A program made the translations under genes and the position numbers. This document shows, piece by piece, positions 9,326 through 17,579 of a DNA stretch of 64,000 nt (within the stretch, counting starts at the first letter, position 1; every line of letters begins with the position of its first letter). Origin of the DNA: Pedobacter sp. B4-66 (GTDB lineage Bacteria > Bacteroidota > Bacteroidia > Sphingobacteriales > Sphingobacteriaceae). A model generated the notes under the pieces. The model searched no databases, was not told the origin of the DNA, and worked only from the letters and a program-made list of their open reading frames with translations. Location: contig NZ_JAFVME010000005.1 of NCBI RefSeq assembly GCF_018492665.1, positions 434,001 through 498,000 of the forward strand, read 5' to 3'.

Positions 9326-10846
9326 ATGAAAAAATATATAATTTGTTCCCTGCTTTTATTATGTGGTTTTGGCCAGTTTAGCTGTAAAAAGTTTCTGGAT
9401 GTTACACCACTGGATAAGCTCACGGGCAATAACTTTTACAAAAACAAGGAAGATGTAGAGACCGTGATATATGACATGTCCAGAAATTTCTTCACCAAAA
9501 TTAATGCAACACATTATGCCGGTGCAGTGGGAGAGTACAGAGCCGGCGAAGTAAAGCATCAGTTAAATACGAGTATGGCCCCAGCACGACGCTTTGTTGA
9601 GGTACTAGGGAAAAATGATCTTTTACAGTTGTTGTATGGCAATCCAATGCCATGGGATTTTTACAATTTTGGCACATTAACAGATTGGACAACCTATTAT
9701 CGGGTAATACAATCTGCAAATATCCTTCTCTTTAATCTGGAACAAGGTATCCCAACATTAAGTGATAAACAGACCAAACAGTACATAGGCGAAGCTAAGT
9801 TTATAAGATGTCTGGCTTACTTTTATTTGGTTCGTTTATATGGAGATGTACCTTATTATACTAAGGCCTTTTATTCAGATGCACCTCCAAGAGAAAACAT
9901 GGTGTCTGTGTTCAATAAATGCATTGTTGATTTAAAAAGCAGTGTAAATGATATGCAATGGACATTCTCAGATCCTGCCCTTAAAGGTGTTAGAGCCAGT
10001 AAAGGAAGTGTTATTGCCTTGTTGATGAATATGAACATGTGGAATGCAGGATTTGATGGTGCAAACGCCTCAAAATATTGGGAAGAAACTGCACGCCTTG
10101 GCGACGAGCTGATAAAAAGTGGAGCCTATAAATTGCTGGACTTAAAAGACTGGAATTTAGTAATGAAAGGCAGATCTGATGAGAGTTTGTTTGAGTTTTA
10201 CAGAAGTATCAACTACAACGATGCGGTAAATAACTTTGCATCCATTGGTGATATGTTTTTACACTATCCCTATAAACGTCCTCAAACATCCTTCCAAGTT
10301 AGTTTTGCTTATTTCAAAGCAGAATACATGAAGCAGATTTATCCGGAAATAGAATCCGATAAGCGTAAAGAAGCCTGGTTCGAAAACATGTATGCAAACG
10401 ATGGTGACTTCATCATGCAAAAGTATGGTCAAAACGTTTATGCTTCCGGCAATCAGGACGTAAACCCCGATAATACTTTTCTGGTTTTTCGCTATGCAGA
10501 ATCCATCTTATTGTGTGCAGAGGCACAAGCAAACCTTGGCCATAATGCGGAAGCAACAACATTGATAAATATGGTGCGAGAACGAGCTGATGCAGCCCCT
10601 TACGATGGATCCGGATCTGTAAAAGATTTCGTATTCCTTGAGCGCTCAAGAGAGTTAATTGGTGAAGGACATCATTATTTCGATCTGATCCGTACAAAGA
10701 GAATCCTTAGCAGATCATGGACGTCAAATCCTTTAACCCTCGATCAGTTTAATCGAGGAGGATGGACATGGCCCATAAATGAGGCAGCGCGGAATAACAA
10801 TCCATACATGACTTTAAATACATACTGGTTAACCGGAGGCAAATAA
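9326..10846 (+). CDS. SusD/RagB-family lipoprotein (second pair)
   Basis: This 506-residue protein has a lipoprotein Cys20 in FGQFSC followed by KK. The SusD core motif is present as EAKFIRCLAYFYLVRLYGDVPYY near residue 153, and the C-terminal motif as FLERSRELIGEGHHYFDLIRT near 435. It is the expected lid and binding partner of the SusC encoded immediately upstream. The stop codon TAA overlaps an ATG (TAATG at 10844-10848), which may couple translation to the following FAS1 gene, although a later start is more likely for that gene. Ligand unknown. Confidence 0.95.
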   Translation: MKKYIICSLLLLCGFGQFSCKKFLDVTPLDKLTGNNFYKNKEDVETVIYDMSRNFFTKINATHYAGAVGEYRAGEVKHQLNTSMAPARRFVEVLGKNDLLQLLYGNPMPWDFYNFGTLTDWTTYYRVIQSANILLFNLEQGIPTLSDKQTKQYIGEAKFIRCLAYFYLVRLYGDVPYYTKAFYSDAPPRENMVSVFNKCIVDLKSSVNDMQWTFSDPALKGVRASKGSVIALLMNMNMWNAGFDGANASKYWEETARLGDELIKSGAYKLLDLKDWNLVMKGRSDESLFEFYRSINYNDAVNNFASIGDMFLHYPYKRPQTSFQVSFAYFKAEYMKQIYPEIESDKRKEAWFENMYANDGDFIMQKYGQNVYASGNQDVNPDNTFLVFRYAESILLCAEAQANLGHNAEATTLINMVRERADAAPYDGSGSVKDFVFLERSRELIGEGHHYFDLIRTKRILSRSWTSNPLTLDQFNRGGWTWPINEAARNNNPYMTLNTYWLTGGK

Positions 10847-10869
10847 TGGCTGGTTTAAAAGAAAACGAT

Positions 10870-11583
10870 ATGAAAAATTACATGCTAAAATATCTTAAAG
10901 GACCCCTTTTTATAGTGGTATGCTTTGTATTGGGCTTAGCCTCATGTTCAAAGGATGATTATTATAGAGATGGTGGCAAAGCACAGGCAAAATTTAATGG
11001 AGATATTCTTCAATTCCTCGAGTCAAAACCCAGAGAATTTGATTCAGTCGCACAGATCATTAAAATCGCAGGTCTTGAGGATGTGTTTAAAAAGGAAAAT
11101 ATAACCTTTTTTGCACCTAATGATAGGGTTATCAAAGAAACCATAAAAACTTTGAACCCTTATCTATATGCACTTTACAAAGATACCATTAAGAACTTCA
11201 ACGACATAAATCCAGAGATCTGGAGAAAATTTATGTTGCGCTATGTATTTAAAGGTGAAATTAAACTGGCAGATGTTCCACAGATTGACTTAGCGGTACT
11301 GCCAATTTATCCGGGGCAAAATTACCTCTCTTATGAGGGTGCTGTTTACAATATGGGGGTAATCTATAATGAGGCCAATGGGGTTAAGTATATGGGCTAC
11401 CGACAGCTGATTTTAAGTTACGTTCCTGATGTTTCCAAGCCTAAAGACAATTGGGTTATCAACTATATGTCCTCATCAGATATTCAGCCCAATAACGGTG
11501 TGGTTCATACCCTTATTTACAATGGAACTTGGTTCGGAATAGACGATATGGGCTTTATAAATGATGTAGTCCGGTCTAAATAA
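10870..11583 (+). CDS. FAS1-domain lipoprotein
   Basis: This 237-residue protein uses the ATG at 10870, which gives a lipoprotein signal with Cys26 (VLGLASC). The in-frame ATG at 10846 overlaps the SusD stop and would add eight residues, including acidic ones, before the signal, so it is less likely. A single fasciclin-like domain covers residues about 40-225: FDSVAQIIKIAGLEDVFKKENITFFAPNDRVI at the front and SSDIQPNNGVVHTLIYN at the end, the typical FAS1 borders. It repeats the SusC-SusD-FAS1 order of the upstream half of the operon but lacks the CBM6-like domain. It is probably a surface adhesion or scaffold protein for the second SusCD pair. Confidence 0.85.
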   Translation: MKNYMLKYLKGPLFIVVCFVLGLASCSKDDYYRDGGKAQAKFNGDILQFLESKPREFDSVAQIIKIAGLEDVFKKENITFFAPNDRVIKETIKTLNPYLYALYKDTIKNFNDINPEIWRKFMLRYVFKGEIKLADVPQIDLAVLPIYPGQNYLSYEGAVYNMGVIYNEANGVKYMGYRQLILSYVPDVSKPKDNWVINYMSSSDIQPNNGVVHTLIYNGTWFGIDDMGFINDVVRSK

Positions 11584-11646
11584 TCAATCAGGAATGAAAT
11601 CAACAATGTTTATCGAGATAAAAAATACAGATTTAAACTAATTCAT

Positions 11647-13260
11647 ATGAAGTCAAATCTTAAAATATTAATTTTTGCGCTAACTATCTTTATTATAGGT
11701 GGCTGTAAAAAATCTAAGGAGGTGTTTGATCCTCCTTATCAACACGGGAAACCAGCTCTTGGAATTAAAATTAATGAAACACAAAAGCCTGTTCCTGAAG
11801 AAGGAGAGCCGGGTACCGTTGTAACCATTCTTGCCACTGGTCTTGAGCAATATAAGGACAAACTTGTTTTTATGTTTAATGGCGAAAAGGCCGATGTAAC
11901 GGAGATTACAGAAACCAGTATTTCAGTAAAAGTACCCAAAACTGCAAGTTCAGGGGTTACTTCAATACTAGTCGGTGGGAACATTGTATTTGGTCCTGAT
12001 TTTAAAGTGAAGGGATTGATTAACTTCGATCCTACTTTTAGAGTCGTTAATGGCACAAATGGGGCTGTAGCTGCGGCACTGAAACTTGATGAAGGAAAGT
12101 ATTACTTTGTTGGTGGTTTTACAAACTACGACAATAAAGGAACTGCTGTGCCTATCAACAGATTGGTAAGGACATCCTTAGACGGAGACATAGACAGAAC
12201 CCTACGTGTTGGAACTGCTTCAAATGGTTATTTGTCAAATATGCTTGCTGTCGGTAACCAGTTTATCATAGCAGGTGGGTTTTCCGGATACAATCAAAGA
12301 AAGGAAAACATCAGTAACATTACAAGATTAAACACCAATGGTACTATTGATACCGTAGGGATTAAGGTGTTTAATCCACCAACCAAGCCAGAAACCATTA
12401 AATTCTTTCCGAGGTTCAATGGCGGAACCAACGGTTTCATCTCCAAAATTTACAATTACCAGGATAAAATCACAGCAACCGGCGATTTTAGGTACTACAT
12501 CTCCCGCAGATACGATAAGCCGAATCTTTACCAAACAAAAGATTCAGTCATTTTGGATAGTACAGAAATCAGACAGATTGTTCGTCTTAATCCCGACGGA
12601 TCTTTGGATAAAACCTATAGGTTTAACGCAGGTACAGGTAAAGGTTTAAGCGGGGCAAATGGTTATGTAATAAGTTATATGCATACCAAAGCAGGTACAA
12701 ATGCAGGTAAAATGGTACTTGTTGGTTCTTTTACCACATTTGATGATGCTCCGGCTCCTTATATCATCAGGCTTAATGCCGATGGCACAAAAGATGCCGG
12801 TTTTAATGTTGGCTCAGGAGCAAGCTCAACAATAAGCTCAGTAACCTACAACGAAACCACAGGTAAATATTTAATCACAGGTACTTTCAAAACATTTAAT
12901 GGTTCCCCTTCAAACGGAATCGTAATGTTAAATGCCGATGGTACAGAAGACAAAAGCTTTGTAGCTAAAACAATTACTGAAGGGTATGTATATGGCACCA
13001 AACAACTCAATGATGGTCTGATTGTAGTATTTGGCGACTTTAAAAAATACGGTAATGTTACGCGTAACGGATTTATGATTTTAAATCCAAATGGAGAATT
13101 AGCTGAAGGGTACAATGCTACCGGACTCTTTAACGGATCATTAAATGATGTCATAGAAACAGTGTCTGCCGATAGTAAACGCGCCTTATTGCTGATAGGC
13201 CAGTTTAACAGATTCGATAATGCACCTGTTCAGAATATAATCCGCGTAACATTAGAATAA
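11647..13260 (+). CDS. Lipoprotein with IPT/TIG domain and delta-60-type beta-propeller repeats
   Basis: This 537-residue protein has a lipoprotein Cys20 in IIGGC followed by KK. Residues about 45-125 form an IPT/TIG immunoglobulin-like domain (GEPGTVVTILATGLEQYKDK, then VKVPKTASSGVTSILV). After this come repeated blades of the delta-60 type (DUF5122): GGFTNYD, RLVRTSLDGDIDRT, RLNPDGSLDKTYRF, IIRLNADGTKDAGF, IVMLNADGTEDKSF and FMILNPNGELAEGY. These alternate with hydrophobic strands (TGTFKTFNG, FGDFKKYGN). The overall type matches DUF5008-containing lipoproteins of SusCD loci, by recognition only. It is probably a surface binding propeller; no catalytic site is visible. Confidence 0.78.
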   Translation: MKSNLKILIFALTIFIIGGCKKSKEVFDPPYQHGKPALGIKINETQKPVPEEGEPGTVVTILATGLEQYKDKLVFMFNGEKADVTEITETSISVKVPKTASSGVTSILVGGNIVFGPDFKVKGLINFDPTFRVVNGTNGAVAAALKLDEGKYYFVGGFTNYDNKGTAVPINRLVRTSLDGDIDRTLRVGTASNGYLSNMLAVGNQFIIAGGFSGYNQRKENISNITRLNTNGTIDTVGIKVFNPPTKPETIKFFPRFNGGTNGFISKIYNYQDKITATGDFRYYISRRYDKPNLYQTKDSVILDSTEIRQIVRLNPDGSLDKTYRFNAGTGKGLSGANGYVISYMHTKAGTNAGKMVLVGSFTTFDDAPAPYIIRLNADGTKDAGFNVGSGASSTISSVTYNETTGKYLITGTFKTFNGSPSNGIVMLNADGTEDKSFVAKTITEGYVYGTKQLNDGLIVVFGDFKKYGNVTRNGFMILNPNGELAEGYNATGLFNGSLNDVIETVSADSKRALLLIGQFNRFDNAPVQNIIRVTLE

Positions 13261-13301
13261 TCATTGAATTGGAATTTATATAACCCATTAACTATTTAAA
13301 G

Positions 13302-15014
13302 ATGAAACAAAATCAATTCAAATTATATCCGGCTTTACTCATTGCCTTGTTTATGGTAATGACGGGCTGCAATAAAGACTTTGAAAGAGAAATACCTAAT
13401 AAAACTTATACCGACAGTGTTTCTATAGCATTCGGAAATCCTAAAGTACTGTTGCTAATTGCGGACGGTGCGAGAGGTATTTCTGTAAGAGATGCCAGAA
13501 CACCCGTAATAAGTTCGCTATTGCGTAACTCCATTTATTCATGGAATTCATTGGCTGATGATGAAAATCCGGAAAGCGGAACAAATTGGACAGATTTACT
13601 TACAGGAGTTAAAGCAAGTAAACACGGAGTGATAGGGGATGACTTTAGTAAAAGTCAATTTCAGGACTATCCCTTAATTTTTAGCCGCATTAAAGCTGCC
13701 AAGCCAAATGCTAAAATTGTGTCGTTTGCTGCTACACCAATGTTTAGCGAAAAACTAAACGCAGGGGTAGATGTAAGTGAAACACCTGGTAACGATGAAG
13801 GAGTAAAAGCTGGAATTGTAAACTCCTTAAAAACAGATACGGCTTCTTTTATTGTAGGTCAGTTTAAAGAAATAGGAGAGGCTGGAGCAGAGCATGGCTA
13901 TGATGTAAGTAAACCTCAATACAAGGCCGCAATACAACGCTTTGATACTGAAGTAGGAGAAATGCTTGAGGCATTAAAAAGCAGACCAAACTATGCAAAC
14001 GAAAGTTGGCTGGTTGTTGTCGTGTCAAATAATGGCGGCAGCTATCAAATCCCTGTTGAGCAAGATGATAAAACTGTTTTCAGTAACCCAAAAGTAAATA
14101 CGTTTACCATTATCTATAATCCTAAATATTCAGTAAGGATATTAAATAAGCCATTTCTAGGCAATAAGTATAATGGAGTGGGTGTTAGGCTTCATGGTAA
14201 TGTAAATGAAGGTGTTAGAGCAACAGCTTTAAATTCGGAGTTATTTAATTTCGGAGATAAAACACCTTTTTCTGTTGAATTAAAACTTAAAAAGAATCCG
14301 GGCCCAAGTGGAAATTACCGTTATTCCTGGCCCTCAGTTATCGGTAAAAGACCTCAATGGGCTGGAGGTTGGCCTACAAAAGGTTGGGTAATTTACCTCG
14401 AGAACAACAACTGGCACTTAAATATTAGAACTGATAAAGTAGCAGATCAGGTTCTTGGCGGATCAATAAGTGATGGTAATTGGAATACGCTTGCTTTTGT
14501 GCGTTCTAATGAGGGTGGTCGTATGATTATCACAACTTATACAGATGGGAAAGAGAACAATAAAAGAGATGTGACTGATTGGGGAGATTTTGATAGCAAC
14601 GAGCCACTTACATTAGGTGTTTTGGCCGGTGATGGCCATGGTATAATGGACGGTACTGTAAGCGATGTAAGGATTTGGAAAGTAGCGCTGCCTGCATCAG
14701 TAATCAGCCAATTTTCTTGCGATACCGAGATCGACGAAAACCATCCGTTTTTTGACTATTTGCTTGGCTATTGGCCGTGTACCGATGGCTCAGGTAATGT
14801 CTTTAAAGATAAAGGTGCTGCCGGAAGCGATTTCAAAATACAAGGTAATTATGAGTGGGCTAAATTCAGCGACCTGATGTGTGCGCCAAGTGCTTCAGAC
14901 TTTGGAGCTACTGTACCCAGAAATATGGACATGACTACACAGTTGTTAAGCTGGCTAAGGATACCTGTTCAAGAGAGCTGGAAATTAGACGGTAGAGTTT
15001 GGTTAGATCAATAA
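13302..15014 (+). CDS. Alkaline-phosphatase-superfamily (NPP-like) lipoprotein with LamG domain; active site degenerate
   Basis: This 570-residue protein has lipoprotein Cys23 (VMTGC). Residues 45-300 follow the nucleotide pyrophosphatase/phosphodiesterase fold: VLLLIADGARG (Asp55, the first metal ligand), TPVISSLLRNS, then WTDLLTGVKASKHGV. Several metal-site positions are changed. The family DxxGH motif is GEAGA (Gly192, Ala196), and the DH pair of the SDHG motif is Asn243-Asn244 in VVVSNNGG. Ser92 or Thr94 sits near the nucleophile position. Residues about 275-450 are a LamG/concanavalin-like domain, followed by a C-terminal part like DUF4983. I infer a glycan- or phosphate-binding pseudoenzyme on the surface. 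It belongs to the same operon as the flanking binding lipoproteins. Confidence 0.8.
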   Translation: MKQNQFKLYPALLIALFMVMTGCNKDFEREIPNKTYTDSVSIAFGNPKVLLLIADGARGISVRDARTPVISSLLRNSIYSWNSLADDENPESGTNWTDLLTGVKASKHGVIGDDFSKSQFQDYPLIFSRIKAAKPNAKIVSFAATPMFSEKLNAGVDVSETPGNDEGVKAGIVNSLKTDTASFIVGQFKEIGEAGAEHGYDVSKPQYKAAIQRFDTEVGEMLEALKSRPNYANESWLVVVVSNNGGSYQIPVEQDDKTVFSNPKVNTFTIIYNPKYSVRILNKPFLGNKYNGVGVRLHGNVNEGVRATALNSELFNFGDKTPFSVELKLKKNPGPSGNYRYSWPSVIGKRPQWAGGWPTKGWVIYLENNNWHLNIRTDKVADQVLGGSISDGNWNTLAFVRSNEGGRMIITTYTDGKENNKRDVTDWGDFDSNEPLTLGVLAGDGHGIMDGTVSDVRIWKVALPASVISQFSCDTEIDENHPFFDYLLGYWPCTDGSGNVFKDKGAAGSDFKIQGNYEWAKFSDLMCAPSASDFGATVPRNMDMTTQLLSWLRIPVQESWKLDGRVWLDQ

Positions 15015-15039
15015 GGTTGTATAAAGAAATTATATACTG

Positions 15040-16431
15040 ATGAAAAAAATTAAAATGATTAATAGCAAATCCCTTTTCTGCACGCTAGCCACCTTAATTT
15101 TGTTAGGTGGTGCCTGCAAGAACAATCAACTCGACGATTTTGGGATTCAATCAACAGGAAGTGTAAAGGTATCTGCATCACCAGAAGTTGGAGAGGTAGT
15201 TAAAGACAAATCTAAAGTATTTGTTTCGCTGGATGTTTTACTTTCTATACCGGCAAGTAATGCTTTCGAGATAGATTTAAAGGAAAATCAGGATACCATT
15301 ACTACCTTAATAGAGAATGGCACACTTCAAAATACCATAGCCTTACCGGTAGGGACTTATGATGCTCCTGCGGTAGTTAATGTTGCTTATGGCGAGAAGA
15401 AAACCACTTTTAAGGTGGCCATTGCAACCGGTGTTCTAGAAAAGAACTTTGGAAAGCAAGTTGCCTTTGCGGTTAAATTATCATCACCAAGTAAGGGTAA
15501 TTCTGTACAACAATCAAAAGAGAGCTTTGTAGTAGTATTGGATACTAAAAAAATACTAACACTAGAGGATATTCACTACGTTACCTTTAAGGGTGGTACT
15601 GCTGGAATAGTTAATATTCCAGGCGGAGGAGAGTTCGGTCAAAATGCCGAAGGTTTAGCTATTCCACTTACTTTACAACTTAATGGTTTGGGTGAGAGTG
15701 TTGGCTTTGATGCAACTATAGAAGGAAGCGGAAGCAATATACCTGCAATGGTAGCAAGTGGTAAATTACCTGCAAACACCATTGCTTTAGCCCCTGAAAA
15801 CTATCGATTAGATAAGGTTGCTAAGTTTCTTCCTGGTCAAAATACAGCGAAATTTGCGATTACCGTTTATATGCCGGTAATACGAGATAACGTGACAAAA
15901 AAACTGGCATTAACGCTAACCTTAACCAACGTAACCAAAAACCTGATTAATCCGGAAAATAAAACAATCACTGTTGTTCTTGATCCTGTAGCTCTGCTTT
16001 CTGCTGACGTAACAAACGCAGGTCAGTTATCAGTTTCTATGGACAATCCGAATGGTCCGGGTGCTTCGCAAGGATCTCCAAAGTTGGTAGATGGTAATTA
16101 CTTTAATAAATTCTTAGCAGAAATGGGTTCACGGTTATGGGCTCAATTGAAATATGATCAGCCAATAGTAATAAATAGCTATAGTATCACATGTGCAGAA
16201 GATATGCATTCTAGAGATGCGAAAATATGGAACCTTTCTGCCTCCAATGACGGGATATCCTGGGTAATACTGGATGAACGCAATACTGAAGTATTTGAAA
16301 ATTATAATGAAACCAAAACATTTGATTTTGTTAATACCAAGGCGTTTACCTATTACAGATTAAACGTTCTTAAAAACCAAGGCGATTATTATTTCCAGAT
16401 GGCAGAGTTCCGCGTATTTAAAAAACCATAG
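15040..16431 (+). CDS. DUF1735 and F5/8-type C (discoidin) domain lipoprotein
   Basis: This 463-residue protein has a lipobox Cys26 in LGGAC. Residues about 45-170 and 180-325 are two beta-sandwich units of the DUF1735 type (VFVSLDVLLSIPASNAFEIDL; IPLTLQLNGLGESVGFDATIEG; both end in VVLD). Residues about 335-463 form a discoidin/F5-F8 C domain: SPKLVDGNYFNKFLA, NSYSITCAEDMHSRDAKIWNLSASNDG, YYRLNVLKNQGDYYFQMAEFRVF. Such proteins act as cell-surface glycan-binding proteins in polysaccharide loci. Its discoidin domain is clearly related to that of the next gene, suggesting a domain duplication within the operon. Confidence 0.82.
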   Translation: MKKIKMINSKSLFCTLATLILLGGACKNNQLDDFGIQSTGSVKVSASPEVGEVVKDKSKVFVSLDVLLSIPASNAFEIDLKENQDTITTLIENGTLQNTIALPVGTYDAPAVVNVAYGEKKTTFKVAIATGVLEKNFGKQVAFAVKLSSPSKGNSVQQSKESFVVVLDTKKILTLEDIHYVTFKGGTAGIVNIPGGGEFGQNAEGLAIPLTLQLNGLGESVGFDATIEGSGSNIPAMVASGKLPANTIALAPENYRLDKVAKFLPGQNTAKFAITVYMPVIRDNVTKKLALTLTLTNVTKNLINPENKTITVVLDPVALLSADVTNAGQLSVSMDNPNGPGASQGSPKLVDGNYFNKFLAEMGSRLWAQLKYDQPIVINSYSITCAEDMHSRDAKIWNLSASNDGISWVILDERNTEVFENYNETKTFDFVNTKAFTYYRLNVLKNQGDYYFQMAEFRVFKKP

Positions 16432-16474
16432 TTGTTTTAGATAAAGCTTAAAAGTGATTTAATCCGTAATTGAT

Positions 16475-17485
16475 ATGAAACATATATATAGAATAGGAGT
16501 GTTAAGCTTAATGCTGCTTACCTTCTCCTGTAGTAAAGATAAAGAAGTAGCTAAAGTTGTGCCGGAAGAGCCAAAACCAAGGGCAATGGCCGAAATTATC
16601 CGCGATCCAAATAATGCCTTCACCTTCGAATTTAAGAGTACATCTCTAAATGCAAAAAGTACCAGGTGGACATTTGGCGACGATAGTGTTGCAATAGTGC
16701 CTACCGCCAAACATACCTACCTATACGCCGGTATATTTAAGGTATTGTTAAGGGTAGAGAATGAACAAGGTTATGTTGCCCAACAGGAGATGACCATAAA
16801 TATCAGCCCCGAGAAAATATTGACCATTCAGGCAAAACCAACTGTCGATGGGGATGTTAAATTCGATGCTGTATCAGCAACTGCTTTTAAAGATTTCAAA
16901 TGGACTTTTGCCGATAAAACTACTTCAACAGAGGCCTCTCCAGTAAAGAAAATATCCGAGGGAAAGATAGAAACAGTTACACTCAATGTAACTACTGAAC
17001 AAGGCTCTACAATTGAAATGAAAAAGATGATAGGGTCGTTTGGTGGAATCAGCGATGTAACTGGTGGTGCTACTTTAGCTGTATCTAATGAAAATGGCAA
17101 TGGACCATTTGGAGGAGAGGGGTCGCTGAAACTTATTGACGGTGACAATGGTACCAAATTCTTTTCCGGAGGCTTTAATGCCAATTTCTGGATGAAACAA
17201 ACGCTTGCCGCTCCACAGGTTGTTCGGGTATATTCAATAACCACTGGTAATGATGAAAAGGTTAGAGATCCAAAAGACTGGACCCTGCAAGGATCAATGG
17301 ATGGCGAAGTCTGGGATGTTTTAGATTCCAGAACAGTAGAATTCAGCGATAGCAGGAATGAAGTAAGAGCTTTTGCTTTCGAAAATACTAAAGCGTATCC
17401 CTACTACCGTTGGTATGTTACTTCAAACTGGGGTAACATCTCCATATTCCAGGCATCTGAATGGCGTTTGTTCAGAGTCGATTAA
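16475..17485 (+). CDS. PKD and F5/8-type C (discoidin) domain lipoprotein
   Basis: This 336-residue protein has lipobox Cys19 in LTFSC. Residues about 40-112 form a PKD domain (FEFKSTSLNAKSTRWTFGDD, then HTYLYAGIFKVLLRV). A second, weaker PKD-like unit spans about 113-190 (FDAVSATAFKDFKWTFADKT). Residues about 205-336 are a discoidin domain (LKLIDGDNGTKFF, YSITTGNDEKVRDPKDWTLQGSMDG, YYRWYVTSNWGN), a paralogue of the domain in the preceding gene. It is the last gene of the operon and is followed by a bidirectional hairpin. It probably binds glycans at the surface; no enzymatic motif is seen. Confidence 0.82.
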   Translation: MKHIYRIGVLSLMLLTFSCSKDKEVAKVVPEEPKPRAMAEIIRDPNNAFTFEFKSTSLNAKSTRWTFGDDSVAIVPTAKHTYLYAGIFKVLLRVENEQGYVAQQEMTINISPEKILTIQAKPTVDGDVKFDAVSATAFKDFKWTFADKTTSTEASPVKKISEGKIETVTLNVTTEQGSTIEMKKMIGSFGGISDVTGGATLAVSNENGNGPFGGEGSLKLIDGDNGTKFFSGGFNANFWMKQTLAAPQVVRVYSITTGNDEKVRDPKDWTLQGSMDGEVWDVLDSRTVEFSDSRNEVRAFAFENTKAYPYYRWYVTSNWGNISIFQASEWRLFRVD

Positions 17486-17529
17486 GTACCCGAGTCTATT
17501 AAATACAAATCATCACTATTAATAAATAA

Positions 17530-17567
17530 AATAGCCTGCTCACTAATCATGATGCAGGCTATTCTTT
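17530..17567. terminator. Bidirectional terminator between convergent genes
   Basis: A 10-bp perfect stem AATAGCCTGC (17530-17539) pairs with GCAGGCTATT (17554-17563), with a 14-base loop. The plus side continues TCTTTTC, and the minus side reads into an A/T-rich run. It separates the SusCD operon from the convergent fucosidase gene. Confidence 0.8.
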
Positions 17568-17579
17568 TCAGTGATAGTT

